A stretch of 64,000 nucleotides of DNA from Deroplatys truncata (lineage: Eukaryota > Arthropoda > Insecta > Mantodea > Mantidae): assembly GCA_030765065.1 (NCBI GenBank), contig CM060980.1, positions 66,448,364 through 66,512,363 of the forward strand, written 5' to 3'. Under the pieces are notes generated by a model that was not told the DNA's origin, searched no databases, and was given only the letters and a program-made list of their open reading frames with translations. This document shows positions 36,013 through 46,385 of this stretch, in pieces. The first letter of the stretch is position 1. Each line of letters opens with the position of its first letter. Both the position numbers and the translations under genes were made by a program.

Positions 36013-36201
36013 CATATAGAACGAGGATACACACAATATGGTAATTTGAAGAAAAGCAAGAACTGTACCTTTGTCAATCCGAGAAGATGCAGTAGGGCAA
36101 GTGGACTATTTGGGAATAATAAACTCCTGTGAAAGAATCAAATAGAGAATGACAGTGGCAAAGGAAGCTTTTAATCGAAAAATAAACATCACCTTTGACC
36201 T

Positions 36202-37073
36202 ATTTACTTCCTCTTCCATGTAGGTAGAAAAGGTATTGCGTTTCACCCAAAAATTCGATACCGAGATTTTACCGGAAATACATGTTTTTGAGACCCCTGA
36301 ATTCAAATAAAGCATTTATGGAAACATGTCTGTGTCTGTGTGTTTGTAAACAGCACAACTCAAAAACGAAAAGTCAGATAAGTACCAAACTTGGTATTTA
36401 GGTTCAGTATCTTTCAAGGATGCGACACAAGAATCCCTCCACTCCAATTGCCCTTTACATGAAACACTTTTCGAAAATTTAAGAAATGGCTCTAACGATT
36501 TTGATTAAAACACCATATATTAAAGATGTTTATATGACGAACAAAATGCATATCTTGAATTTTCTGGTTATTGTAGGCAATAACAATTTTCTGATATTCT
36601 TTGAAGTTCTCTTCATTTGGAAGGAATTTTGTATAATCTTGTATATTTGGTAAACGTTAAGCGATAGACGAAAACGGACTATGCAAAAATATAGATCTAT
36701 TAAAAATACACAATTTATTTCAAATACTTTTATTTGTGGTATAAACCATTTCCAAGATATCTGTTATTAATGGTTCGAATTGTGCATTTCTTGGTCATTC
36801 TTTAAAGTCCTTTCAACATTTAGTTGTTTTTCGGATTGCATGGAAATAGTATGGAATTTTAAGGTCAGCATATAGCGTCCAGTTCTTAAACATTTGACTA
36901 TCACTATTTTCTTTGTATCTATAACGAAATGTGTACTGTAGCTATGTATGCAAACTTCACTTGGATTAAAACGTAGTAGAAATAAACATATACTTTAGTA
37001 AGAATAGTTTGTATACTCACTAATAAGTGATAAAGGGTAGAGAAAGTCATGTGAATGTATCACATCAGATTTT
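36202..37073 (-). repeat. 860-bp dispersed repeat, copy E
   Basis: It is reverse-oriented with CGATACCGAGATTTTACCGG, TGTCTGTGTCTGTGTGTTTG and ATGGCTCTAACGATTTTGAT. It ends at GAGAAAGTCATGTGAATGTA before TCACATCAGATTTTT. Confidence 0.85.
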
Positions 37074-38502
37074 TAAAGAAAAGGTATGATAGGAGTACTC
37101 TGGTGGAATGTGGCATTGCATAGCGCTATATTTCGGACATTCCGATGAAATGAGGAAAACGATTGAAAGCACTTGAAATGTGAAAAATAGTAGAGTAGAG
37201 TGGTGTATTTATTGATCTTGAATATTTTACATTTTCAAACTCATATCGCCTAGATCTATCAGATAGATCGTGCATCTATAAGATAGACCTACGTGCTTAT
37301 ATAATACGCTGTAGCTCATATTTTGAGTACTATATTCATCACACTGAACTTAAACGTTCATGATATTTACAAAAAATGAAAAGAAAAAACACATAAACTA
37401 ACAACAAAAGTCACACAAACACAACAGAAGAAAAAAATGGAAAGACTTGTTCACAACCACATGTTACTGTTTACCAAACAAACTAATCCCGGCCTTAAGC
37501 CACTAACCTTCCCCCTCCCTCCCTTGATACTCTTTCTTACAGTCCGATCTGAGCTGCATAACCTTTTGTAAAACGGTATCAATTGATTCCCTCAAATAGT
37601 AAGGTCCAATAAGCTTGTAACTCTCTCCTTGAGTTAACAAAGTACCCTGGAAGATAACTTTCTCTTCAACTATTCTGTATTAATACAATGCACCAGAATA
37701 TGAATCCTCTCTACACCAGGGACAGATTCTTATACCTTCTTTGTTAATGAGTTTGATCACTCGCCATAATCCCAGTTTGAGCCAAGCAATCCCTTGCTTG
37801 CTGACTCTATTTCTGGACAAAATATATTGTTCTATACCCCATTCTGTTTCTAGTTTCGACTGTAAGCTTAATGATACTTTCTCGTTACTTGTGACAGCCT
37901 CTGCTGTCGATCTATATCTTTCAGTTGCTTCTGTACTTTTCTCCACACATTTGCTCTATTTCCAGGTCCTTCAAACAAATATTACCCATTCCTTTTCTCT
38001 TCAGCCCTCTCTTGATTTTCGCTGCCCACGTCTTGTCCCGTTCCATTTAAAGCTGTTCTCATAAATGACTGATCGCCTAACATAATTCTAATCCAATATT
38101 TGATCGCCCGTATCTTATACTCAACTGTTTCGCTGTACGCACCATATTCTCTAAAAATGCTGCAGTTTGCCGTACCGCTTCGCACACTCAAGTACCCTTT
38201 AGAAAATTGTTCTTACTTGGTCTAGCGTTTCCGTGGATTCCCACCTCCAGATCTCTGCTCCATACGTCATTGCGTATCTAACAATTGCCCCCATATACTG
38301 TCCCTAGCAATTTTACCGGTATATCTGGTATTCTGCTCCGAGTGCGCAGAGTTTCGTAGCCCTCATTGCTGTCTTGAGTTTCGTAACCTCAATATGTTAA
38401 GTTCATCTTCCGTTCATTGTAACAGTCAAACCTAAGTATACAAAACTCTTTACATTGTCCAGTTTCTCCCCTGCGTTAAGTCCAGGTCTCTGTTCGGCTA
38501 TA

Positions 38503-39791
38503 CAGATGTATCTTTATTAGTGTCATATATTTGGGGGACGTGTTCCTGACATCCAAACAGTAAAAAAAGTTCATATGTACATTGATCTGAAAATCAACCG
38601 TTTCGTTTTTATAGGCCAAAGAAGGTGTATTCCATGAGTGAACATACGGATATGCACCACACGTATGACCGTGCAGACGGCAATGCAGCACGAGCACGTG
38701 AACTTTATGCAGAAAAGTACCCTGACAGGCCTTTAACGTGTGCAAGAACATTCGCACGAATTCACCAACGCTTGAGAGAGAATGGCGCCTTTGAGAGGAG
38801 TACTAGGGATGTTCGGAGACCTAGAGCGGTACGAGGCATTGAGAATGAAGAACGAGTTCTTTGTGCTGTGGATGCAGACCCATCGCAAAGCACATGACGC
38901 AAGGCTGTAAGGAAAAGCGTTAGTCATACGACTATCTGGAGAATTCTGCATGAAAAACTTCTGTACCCGTATCACCTTCAACGTGTGCAAGGATTAAATG
39001 AGGCGGACTTTGCTCCAAGAAGACGTTTCTGTCAACGAATGTTACAGCAGTGCGCTGTATTCATCAATTTCCTAGCCTGTATCTAATTCACGGATGAAGC
39101 TGATTTTACTCGCGACGGCATCTTCAGTTTTCATAACACTAATAACTGGACATTTGAAAATCCTAATGAAGTACGACAGGATACCATCAACAGAGGTTCT
39201 CTCTCAACGTTTGGGGTGGAATCATTCATCATCACCTTATTGGTCTCTACTTTTTCTCTCCGCGTCTGAATGGACAGACATATCTCCAGTTTCTCAGAAA
39301 TGAGTTGTATACTTAACTGATAATGTGCCTCTGGACATCATTCAACGAATGTGGTTTATACACGATGGTGCTCCAGCTCATTTCAGTATGATAGTTCCTA
39401 AGTTTTTGAATGATCGATTTCCGCAAATTGGTCGAGGGAGGTCCCATTGCATGGCCTGCTCGATCGACTGATTTGAATCCAATGGATTTCTTCGTCTGGG
39501 GACAGATGAAGTTCTTGGTTTATGCGACCTGATGTTGATATTTTGAAAGGACGTATCCAAACTGGATTTGACCAGGAATTTTCAAAAGAGTACGCCAGAG
39601 CATGGAACGCAGGCTTACTGCATGCAGCGAAGCAAGACGTAGCCACTTCGAGCAGTTTTTGTAACTTTCGATTTTGTGTTGTAACTCTGAAATAAATGAT
39701 TTTCAGACCCATGTTCATATGAACTTTTATTACTGTTTTGATGCCAAGAACACGTCCCGCAAATACATGACACCAATAAAGGTACATTCTG
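38503..39791 (+). mobile_element. Mariner-superfamily element (DD41D-like), TIRs of about 95 bp (copy 2)
   Basis: The TIRs are at about 38503-38598 and 39697-39791. Both carry TTTATT(A/G)GTGTCAT, GGGACGTGTTC and AAGTTCATATG, followed by TCTGAAAATCA in opposite orientation. TA dinucleotides at 38501-38502 and 39792-39793 are the target site. Removing the element rejoins the reading direction of the host LINE. Confidence 0.9.
38625..39690 (+). pseudogene. Transposase pseudogene, mariner superfamily (DD41D-like), copy 2
   Basis: The first 90 codons are open from MYSMSEHTDMHHTYDRADGN, with AEKYPDRP, ARTFARIHQRLRENG and RRPRAVRGIENEE (the paired helix-turn-helix region). A TGA stops the frame at 38897. 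Later pieces are KLLYPYHLQRVQGLNEADF (about 38955-39010), FTDEADFTRDGIFSFHN (first Asp, about 39090-39140), HDGAPAHFSMIVPKFLNDRF (second Asp, about 39362-39420) and DLNPMDFFVWG (third Asp, about 39473-39505). The C-terminus is PGIFKRVRQSMERR near 39580-39620. Spacing from the second to the third Asp is about 41 residues when the frame changes are bridged, which suggests a rosa/DD41D-type mariner and not classical DD34D. The gene is inactive. Confidence 0.85.
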
Positions 39792-40380
39792 TACACTGAG
39801 CTATTTTTAAACGCCATTATTTTTGTTTACATTAACGTCAATAGCTATTCCTCACAATAAGTCTGAAGTCTTCTAGTCCCTTTTGCAGCCCTTCCTTAGT
39901 AGCAGAGAACCGTGTTATATCGTCTACATATAAAAGTACTGGGATCCGAATGTCAACGATCTCGGGCGCCTCCACACTTTCTCCTAACAATATGTCCACT
40001 ACGTCATCTACAAAGAGATTAAAGATAAGGGTTGATAAAATACAGCCTTGTCTAACACCTTTATAGTACTCGAAGGTCTTGAAACACTGTTCACATTGTA
40101 CTTTACGCAGAATTCCACTCTACGATATATAGCCTGCAATGCTGTAACCATCATCTTCGATAATCCCTTAGCTTCCAATTTATACCACAATGCGTTGCGA
40201 TTTATAGTCAAAAGCTTTCTCAAAATCAACAACGGCACAATGCAATCTTCCCCGATTTTTAGCCATGTGTTTTGCTCTTAGTGTATCCAAAATAAACAAA
40301 TTATCTGTAGTAGTACAGCCGTCCCTAAATCCCCAACAGAAAGGACGAACGAAATGGGGAAACAAAATAGACAGTGAAGC

Positions 40381-41667
40381 ATTTTAAGAGAGTGCGAGCT
40401 AAGAACAGTGTAAAAACTGATCAGAAAGAGGAAACGAAATTAGCTCGAACATAGAGAGGGAAGAACAGCTTGGTAAGAGATGCACGGAAAGGAATGGTCA
40501 ACGGCCAGTAACAACACTAGTTGTTAGACAATATTAAGATAAATGTGTATACCAGGACAGGATGTAAATATGGAAGAGTGCGGTGGACTCGATTGTGCAG
40601 AAAGTTATTATTGATATCTTATGGCTTTCCGTTCTTATCTTTCCTTTGTTAATAGTGTTTAACGCCCACTCTTACTTCATACATCACCACAGGTGGTGTG
40701 CACTAGTGTCACATGAAATTGAATTATAATTGGGAAAAATTTCGCAAGTTCAGGATACCTTATCATCATTTGCCAGTTATAGTAGAGGAAAATGTGAAAA
40801 ATCATCAGTCAGGGAGGATGGCCCTGGCGGAACCTCAACCATAGATCAGTTGTTCACGAGTTAATGCCTTAACAACCTCGACTACCAGTGTCGGTCTGTT
40901 CTTGCCCAAAAAGAATTTTGTCATATAGGGTATACACGTTTGTAGATTTTTTCAGATTTGAAAAAATTCCTAATACAGGGTTGTTTTTATTCAGTGGCAG
41001 AATATCTAGAAATGAATTAGTTTATAAGCTTTCTGATGTAAATTAGCTTAGGTAACAAATTAGGATTTCTGTATTTATGTATTACATCTAATTGGACCTG
41101 TTCTTTTTGTACTAATAATTGTATTGTTGAAATGAAACCAATATTTCTGTATTGAAATCAAACGGTGAAGAAATTTTAGTGTAGACAAGCACTGCGTAAT
41201 TGTACTGATTTTGTTGCTCTCCCTTACGTTTGAAAGTAAATCATTAAAGTTTTGTATTATATTTTTTGCAGCTTATAGTCGTTATACTATATTTCCTCAT
41301 TGTATTTAAAGTTATGCTACACGGTTGAATGAATATTCCAATAATGCATAACTGCCAAGCAAGTGCAATTTGTCCCACCCGTAACTGGATGCAAGCTAAT
41401 AAAATACTCTGAAATGCACACATACTTTCTCAAGTGTTCGGTTTTCTAATAAGAACAAAGTAAACTTCATTTTTACTCACTCGTGATTACTAAATAAAGA
41501 GAACTATTTTTGCGAAATAATACCGTATCAAATTCTTGTTTCATCGTAACATTAATGCTTAGTGTTACAAATAATTGGATAATTTAGTAATAAAACTAAA
41601 CATGTACTTCAAATTGTATCAGTATTCTATATTTTCTATACATTACAATATTGATAGAAAAGACTAC
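40381..41667. other. Unassigned AT-rich stretch
   Basis: I see no motif, repeat partner or supportable frame. Confidence 0.5.
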
Positions 41668-41951
41668 CTAAACAAAATGGTGACTTGTCCCAACTCTCGT
41701 AGTTCTATAATTCCTTCTTCCTTCATAAATACATTATGTAGGTACTGAATAAAGCTGGAATATTCTCGAAAAGGCAAGTCGTCAAATGTGTGATAATACT
41801 GTTTCATGAAGCTGATCGATAACGATTCGCAATTATTAGCGGATATCAGAAGGTTCGCTACTCCTTTGAGCTCTTCCGTAATGATGAACGGACAATTTGT
41901 GCAGGGGTACCAATATAGCACGTTTCGAGGTGGATTTAGATGTTTCGGCTG
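41668..41951 (-). other. Candidate host-gene internal exon, unidentified
   Basis: A 94-codon minus-strand frame begins exactly after an AG (GACTAG, in frame as a stop) and ends at TTTAG followed by GTAGTC, a plausible splice donor. The peptide begins QPKHLNPPRNVLYWYPCTNC and ends GIIELRELGQVTILFR. It has a balanced, ordered-protein composition with aromatic and hydrophobic residues and a CxxC. I do not recognise the family. It matches none of the repeats seen elsewhere in the window. A chance frame of this length in AT-rich DNA is not excluded, and the polypyrimidine tract upstream is weak. Confidence 0.35.
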
Positions 41952-42238
41952 CTAGTCTTGCGGCGAAAAATAACGGCTTTTAAAATAGTAGTTAATAATT
42001 TTTTTCCCTTCACATAGCTTTAGTATATAATGGTACAAGATTAACATCCGAGTCTTAATAACTGTGTTGTGCCGCAAGTAATGTTACAATTTAGAGTTAA
42101 TAAATAAATACAATTTCCAAAATGGCTTAAGAAACAACAATAATTACAAACAGTTTTGAATTGTGGTGATGTATCGAAGGATGAAAGGGAAACACTTATC
42201 CGCCACTTTTACGAAAAGTTGCGTTTTTTAGCGAGATG

Positions 42239-42368
42239 TCAGAACAATAATGAACATACTCTTAACATTGATAAAATTCCTTTTCATCCCTATTTCACAT
42301 TTAAAGATATTTTAGGATTCATTGTATTATTAATATTTTTATCTCTTCTATCCCTTAAAGAACCTTAC
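42239..42368 (+). pseudogene. cytb: Nuclear copy of mitochondrial cytochrome b (NUMT fragment)
   Basis: Cytochrome b is the mitochondrially encoded haem subunit of respiratory complex III. Positions 42267-42368 read [20 protein letters not shown] and continue [14 protein letters not shown]. This is the conserved segment with the invariant PFHPY(F/Y) loop followed by a transmembrane helix, in an insect-like form. A weaker match (NN...LNIDK) extends left to about 42239. Before and after, the match stops abruptly, so only about 35-45 of roughly 380 codons are present. There are no AT-biased mitochondrial neighbours such as tRNA-Ser or ND1. A nuclear insertion is the simplest explanation. It carries no stop, but it is far too short to function. 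Confidence 0.8.
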
Positions 42369-42399
42369 ACAGCTCCTTATTCTCGTAAACTGAGATTTA

Positions 42400-42530
42400 T
42401 TTTTGAACATTCTTTAATTACCATAGTTCTTAGCATCCCATTCTATATTGGCGTGAAAGACCGGAAATTTTGCTAAGCCTCTGTCAGATTTGAGGCTCTT
42501 TTACGTGCCCTAAATCTAAAACGCGGTTAA
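42400..42530 (-). mobile_element. tRNA-derived SINE, family A, copy 5 (head missing)
   Basis: It is the reverse complement of the body of the family (CCCATTCTATATTGGCGTGA, GAAAGACCGG, TTTTACGTGCC) with a truncated tail. It lacks the tRNA-like head and abuts copy 4. Confidence 0.75.
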
Positions 42531-42535
42531 ATTAA

Positions 42536-42808
42536 GTTTTTTATTTATGACCGCTTTTTAACTGCTATGGACCTTAGCGTCCAATTCTATATTGGGCGCG
42601 AAAGACAATAAATTTTGCTCAGAGGTGTCCTTACCACGCTTAAGGTTATTTTACCTGCCGCAAATATACGACGCGGGACCACGGGCTTTACTTCTCTTCC
42701 GATAAAAGCCATAAAAGGATTTTTACGCACGAAAAAAAATCCATCGCCCTCCACCAGGTTTGAACCCGCGACCCGGGAACTAGAGGCCAGAATGTAACCC
42801 TAGACCAC
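42536..42808 (-). mobile_element. tRNA-derived SINE, family A, copy 4
   Basis: The tail/body/head order is the same as in copies 1 and 3. The B box GGTTTGAACCCGCGACC (as seen on the plus strand) is at about 42757-42775, and the head is damaged near 42800. It lies directly beside copy 5 in the same orientation. Confidence 0.8.
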
Positions 42809-43234
42809 GCTAATATCTCTAGACTCTCACTCTTATATGTTAGGTATTGTCGCATAATAAAAAATAATAATAATAAGTTACTGATATAATACTAAAGCTT
42901 GTCGTTTTAAACAACTAAAGTTTTATGCAGACTAAACGAAAGTAGTCAAAAATTATAAACCTAATCAGTTATCTTAAGTACAAGGTACACAATTCATCTA
43001 GAAATCATTATCTTAGGACTCATGCCTTTTACATTATGCGCCACTTTGGAAAATTAGCTAGGATAAAAATATGGGAACTGAGTGTTTTAAAACTGTTCTG
43101 TAGGGCTTAAATTAACTATTTGGTTCTAAAGACACAATGCATTAGCTTTTTCCCTGTTAATGGACAAAACATTTCTTTACGACATTTTGGTTGGATGTGG
43201 GGCATTTTCCACTACTTACTATTTAGTCGGCTTA
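42809..43234. other. Unassigned stretch
   Basis: AT-rich, with a short AAT run near 42862. No gene is visible. Confidence 0.5.
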
Positions 43235-43580
43235 CCCTCCTCGTATGCAGCGCTTACAACCCCTAGGACTTATAACCGTGCCTAAGGTTAGAGGTAAAGA
43301 CGAACATGGAATCAAAAGAGTGAAGAACTCTGAACGGGGGATCGGGTCGTAGTCAGGTATAAGAGCGAGGAAAGATGATATGCATTTAAGGCGAAATAGA
43401 TGAAAGGAACGGTGATGATGGAGCAATTGGTGGAATGAATAGCAGGGGAAACCGGAGAACCCGGAGAATACTCGCCCAGACGCCGCTTCGTCCACCATAA
43501 ATCCCACATGCGTGCCCCTTGAATCGAACCCGGGCCGCCTTGTTGGAAGGCGAGCAGTTTAACCACGGCCACGGCGCCGC
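43235..43580 (-). mobile_element. tRNA-related SINE-like repeat, family D
   Basis: The minus strand from about 43578 reads GTGGCCGTGGTTAAACTGCT, then GGCCCGGGTTCGATTC, the spacing of polymerase III A and B boxes in a tRNA-like head. A GC-rich, pyrimidine-rich body ends near 43235. The block stands out as GC-rich within AT-rich surroundings. It is the only copy in the window. Confidence 0.5.
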
Positions 43581-44894
43581 CTGTGGGCCACTCCTATTTG
43601 TGTTAAAACAAACATTTCCCCAAAAATTGGCGTTTGAGATATTTTGCCTCTCAGACATGGATCTATCTTTTAATCTATAAGGTCCAAGTTCGAAGCACAT
43701 CTGGGTGAGCACCTGCGTAAATTTATTTCAGAGTTATTTTCCTATCCTGAGTAGATGGCGGCAAAATCTAAGCTTTATGGGCCCGAGAAATACAGATTAA
43801 AAACCAAAGAAAAGAAAAAGCTTTGAAAAATCCGCTGCAAAATTGATGCATCTCCCAGTAGCGTGTTTTCGGGACTTCGCTCAGAGGGTCTGATTTATCT
43901 TAAACAGTTTTTATTTTGTTTTGTTTTAATCGGTGTGCAGACTACATCTGGTTAAATGCCTAAATGAACTCTTATTGGGTGACAAAAGCATGCGGTTAAC
44001 AGGTTGCATAAATTAGAAAACACCCGTTGAGGAAAAAGACCATCCTGTTTAGTGTTGTTTATCTGATTTTGTTATGGCTTTTAATCGCAAAGTCATTCTG
44101 CTTTCTATATTTCAACCAATAAATGAATTACACAGGCAGCATTACATGTGGTAATGAAATCTGAGTTTAATTGGCGCGTTATATCAGCAAATCATTAATT
44201 AGTAGAAGTGAACCTGCTGTCATGTGATACAAACCTTATCTGTTCAAGACCTAAAATAATGTAACCAATCCACCGCATCGGCTTTTATCATAATAATTAC
44301 CTATCAAGTAAACCAGCGTGTTGTTTTATTACATTTTCGCTGAGAGAGTGATGAGTTTCCTCAGCGCTAATGAGCTATGTTTTCTTTAATCTACTCTGTA
44401 CTGTTCTACCAGTTAACTAGGGCTTTACAGCAAAATTTCATAGAAATTGTAGGCGCTTTTCACAGTACTTAATATTAATTAACTAACTAGGCTATAATGA
44501 TTTACAGTCCTCTCGAATTCTTAAAAGTAATGTAAATAGTTTTTTATTTCTTAAAGCATGTGGGACATCTAGAGAGAATTTGTAATTCTAAGGACGTCAT
44601 CTGCAGGAATCTACGCTTCCTCGTTTGATTTCCAGTTCGTCCCTGCATCTAATTTGTGTAGAGTTGAGAAAACCATTCGGAATGGAAATGTGCGTAGGTT
44701 GTAAATGGGCAGCGGAGCCACTGGTTTTTCCCCTGAGTGAGGAACAGTGTTAAGGGTTTAGCTGTCACCACTAACATCACAGACAGAATCCTTTAGTATC
44801 AGTCATTTTGTTCGGTGTTATATTGAAACTTTTGGTGGAATGTGCATACATAAACAATAGAAAAGTATCACAGAATTTATTTTGGACAACTGAT
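43581..44894. other. Unassigned stretch
   Basis: No motif-bearing frame or repeat partner was detected. Confidence 0.5.
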
Positions 44895-45235
44895 ACCAAG
44901 CGGCTCAGATGGTAACGTCTATGGCCGGCATTCGGGAGGTCCCGGGTTGAAACCTCTGGGGTCGAGCAAACTGATCGAATATTTTTTCGCGGTTTTCCGC
45001 GGTCACTAGGCGAATGGTGGGTTGGAATATTCCTATTAGCCCGTTCATCTCTACATTTTCTTACTTTCTTCTTCACCACCACGCAATGAGCTATCACCCA
45101 TCCTGGATATCCTATGATCCAGAGTTTGCATGCTCCTCGACAGCTACTGACCCAAGGTATTAGCTTGTAAGTCCTTGAGGGTTGAAATCCTACAAAGAGG
45201 AGGATAATCCGTTACAGAAGAAGAATAATAAGATA
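44895..45235 (+). mobile_element. tRNA-headed SINE-like repeat, family C, copy 1
   Basis: A tRNA-like head (CCAAGCGGCTCAGATGGTAA, then GGTCCCGGGTTGAAACC) is followed by GCGGTTTTCCGCGGTCACTA, then GGCGAATGGTGGGTTGGAAT. It ends in an AG/AAT-rich tail near 45215-45235. A related body (CTAGGGAATGCCGGGGTGGT) occurs at 52005-52490. Confidence 0.6.
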
Positions 45236-46225
45236 CTAATATTAGACTTTTTAACAGATAATTATAGTGTTACAAATTAAGTTACAAGTCTCGTTGCTCT
45301 CCATTCCTACACGGCCTGCACCTCACTGAAATTAGCCGAGTAAGATAGCGCTAGTAGGCGTGTTATAGAGTTCTCAACCTTTTCCAATGGCATGCCACAA
45401 CATTAGATGCACTACAAGCAAATTTTACGAGGGACATGCTTGATTTTGTGGTATAAGGGTTAAAGTAAGTCTCTTTCTACATCTATAACAATACTAGCGA
45501 TCTGTCGAAGTTTTCGCTGCGCATTAAAGATTGCAGTTGTTAAAAGCATAAATGTATTTATCAAGAATGTCCAGATACTTAATTTTACAGTACCTAAAAC
45601 ACAATATTGTGAGTAAATGTCCACTCAGAACTTTATTTGTAACAATATTATTAATACGTATACTAAACCTTAGTCTCCTTAAAACGATCACTCATTATTA
45701 CACACACAACAATATATGCAAATTAAAGGACGTAAACTAATATAACCCATCAAGCTACAAAATAAGCTTGCGGCACCGGATTCTTTTTAGCTGATAAACA
45801 TTTGGCAAAATGGTCACCAATGTTTGTGGTAAATAAACACTTTTTTCTGTTTTACTGCAACAAATATAGGTAGCTGTGAACTTAAATAGCCAATTGCTGT
45901 TTAAGGTCTGTGAAATCGATGCATGTTTTGCAAATATTTTTTTAAATTAATCAAGTAACTTTAGAATTTAATATTTTTGTGATAATGTAGAGACTGAGCA
46001 TTTTAGGTTAGTATGCTATTCTCAGTACGAACTTTCAAGATTAATGTGTAAATTCATTTACAACTTCAATATTTTAGTGATTCATTTAGTCATTTCTTGT
46101 ACGTAGTATTTAGAATTAGATACTTCTTAGCGAAAAAAATTGTTGAATCTCATCCTTTTCAGTGGATTGTTCTGTGAAATGTTTTAAAAATTAATTTCGA
46201 TAAGGTTAAAGTATAGTGAATGAAT
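45236..46225. other. Unassigned stretch
   Basis: AT-rich with nothing recognisable. Confidence 0.5.
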
Positions 46226-46385
46226 ATACAGGTGGACCATATATCTCCAAAATTAAGACTTATAGAGAGAAATGTCTTGAATAAAAGTTGCTTGATATTA
46301 TGGTGAAAAGTAAATGCCATTAGTCGTGTTTTATTTGGAGGACGTTTGGATGGTCATTTTCATTGATAATGAAATTATCGAAACA
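46226..46385 (+). repeat. Single arm of the 26.3-kb foldback family
   Basis: It shares ACAGGTGGACCAT, GTCTTGAATAAAAGTTGCTT, AAGTAAATGCCATTAGT and TTTGGAGGACGTT with 26302-26834. The inner end has a short palindrome (TTTCATTGATAATGAAAT) where the second arm would begin. Confidence 0.7.

Larger units (their letters stand above)
37490..40370 (-). pseudogene. LINE reverse transcriptase pseudogene (interrupted)
   Basis: Reverse transcriptase copies the element's RNA at the target nick. In order: GFRDGCTTTDNLFILDTL and VVDFEKAFDY (palm motif with catalytic Asp) near 40340-40210; NALWYKLEAKGLSKMMVTAL near 40190; and VLLYVDDITRFSATKEGLQK, with the YxDD catalytic box, near 39930. Beyond the mariner come LDNVKSFVYLGLTVTMNGR near 38450-38400, YGAEIWRWESTETLDQV near 38260-38210, and the C-terminal segment TEWGIEQYILSRNRVSKQGI near 37830-37780. 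ICPWCRED near 37715 resembles the start of the terminal knuckle. Several stops and shifts are present. The C-terminal pattern resembles jockey-like elements annotated in insects; the clade is inferred. Confidence 0.8.
37200..40380 (-). mobile_element. 5'-truncated LINE (reverse transcriptase type), split by a mariner
   Basis: Coding pieces on the minus strand run from about 40370 to 39830, then resume from 38500 to about 37490, with the mariner at 38503-39791 between them. A probable 3' untranslated tail with AATAAATA near 37215 follows. Upstream of 40380 no reverse transcriptase sequence is seen, so the insertion is 5' truncated. Confidence 0.75.

Noticed and set aside
37680-37946. Minus-strand 88-codon frame considered as a separate gene
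   Set aside because: It is in order with the LINE C-terminal segments and is part of that pseudogene.
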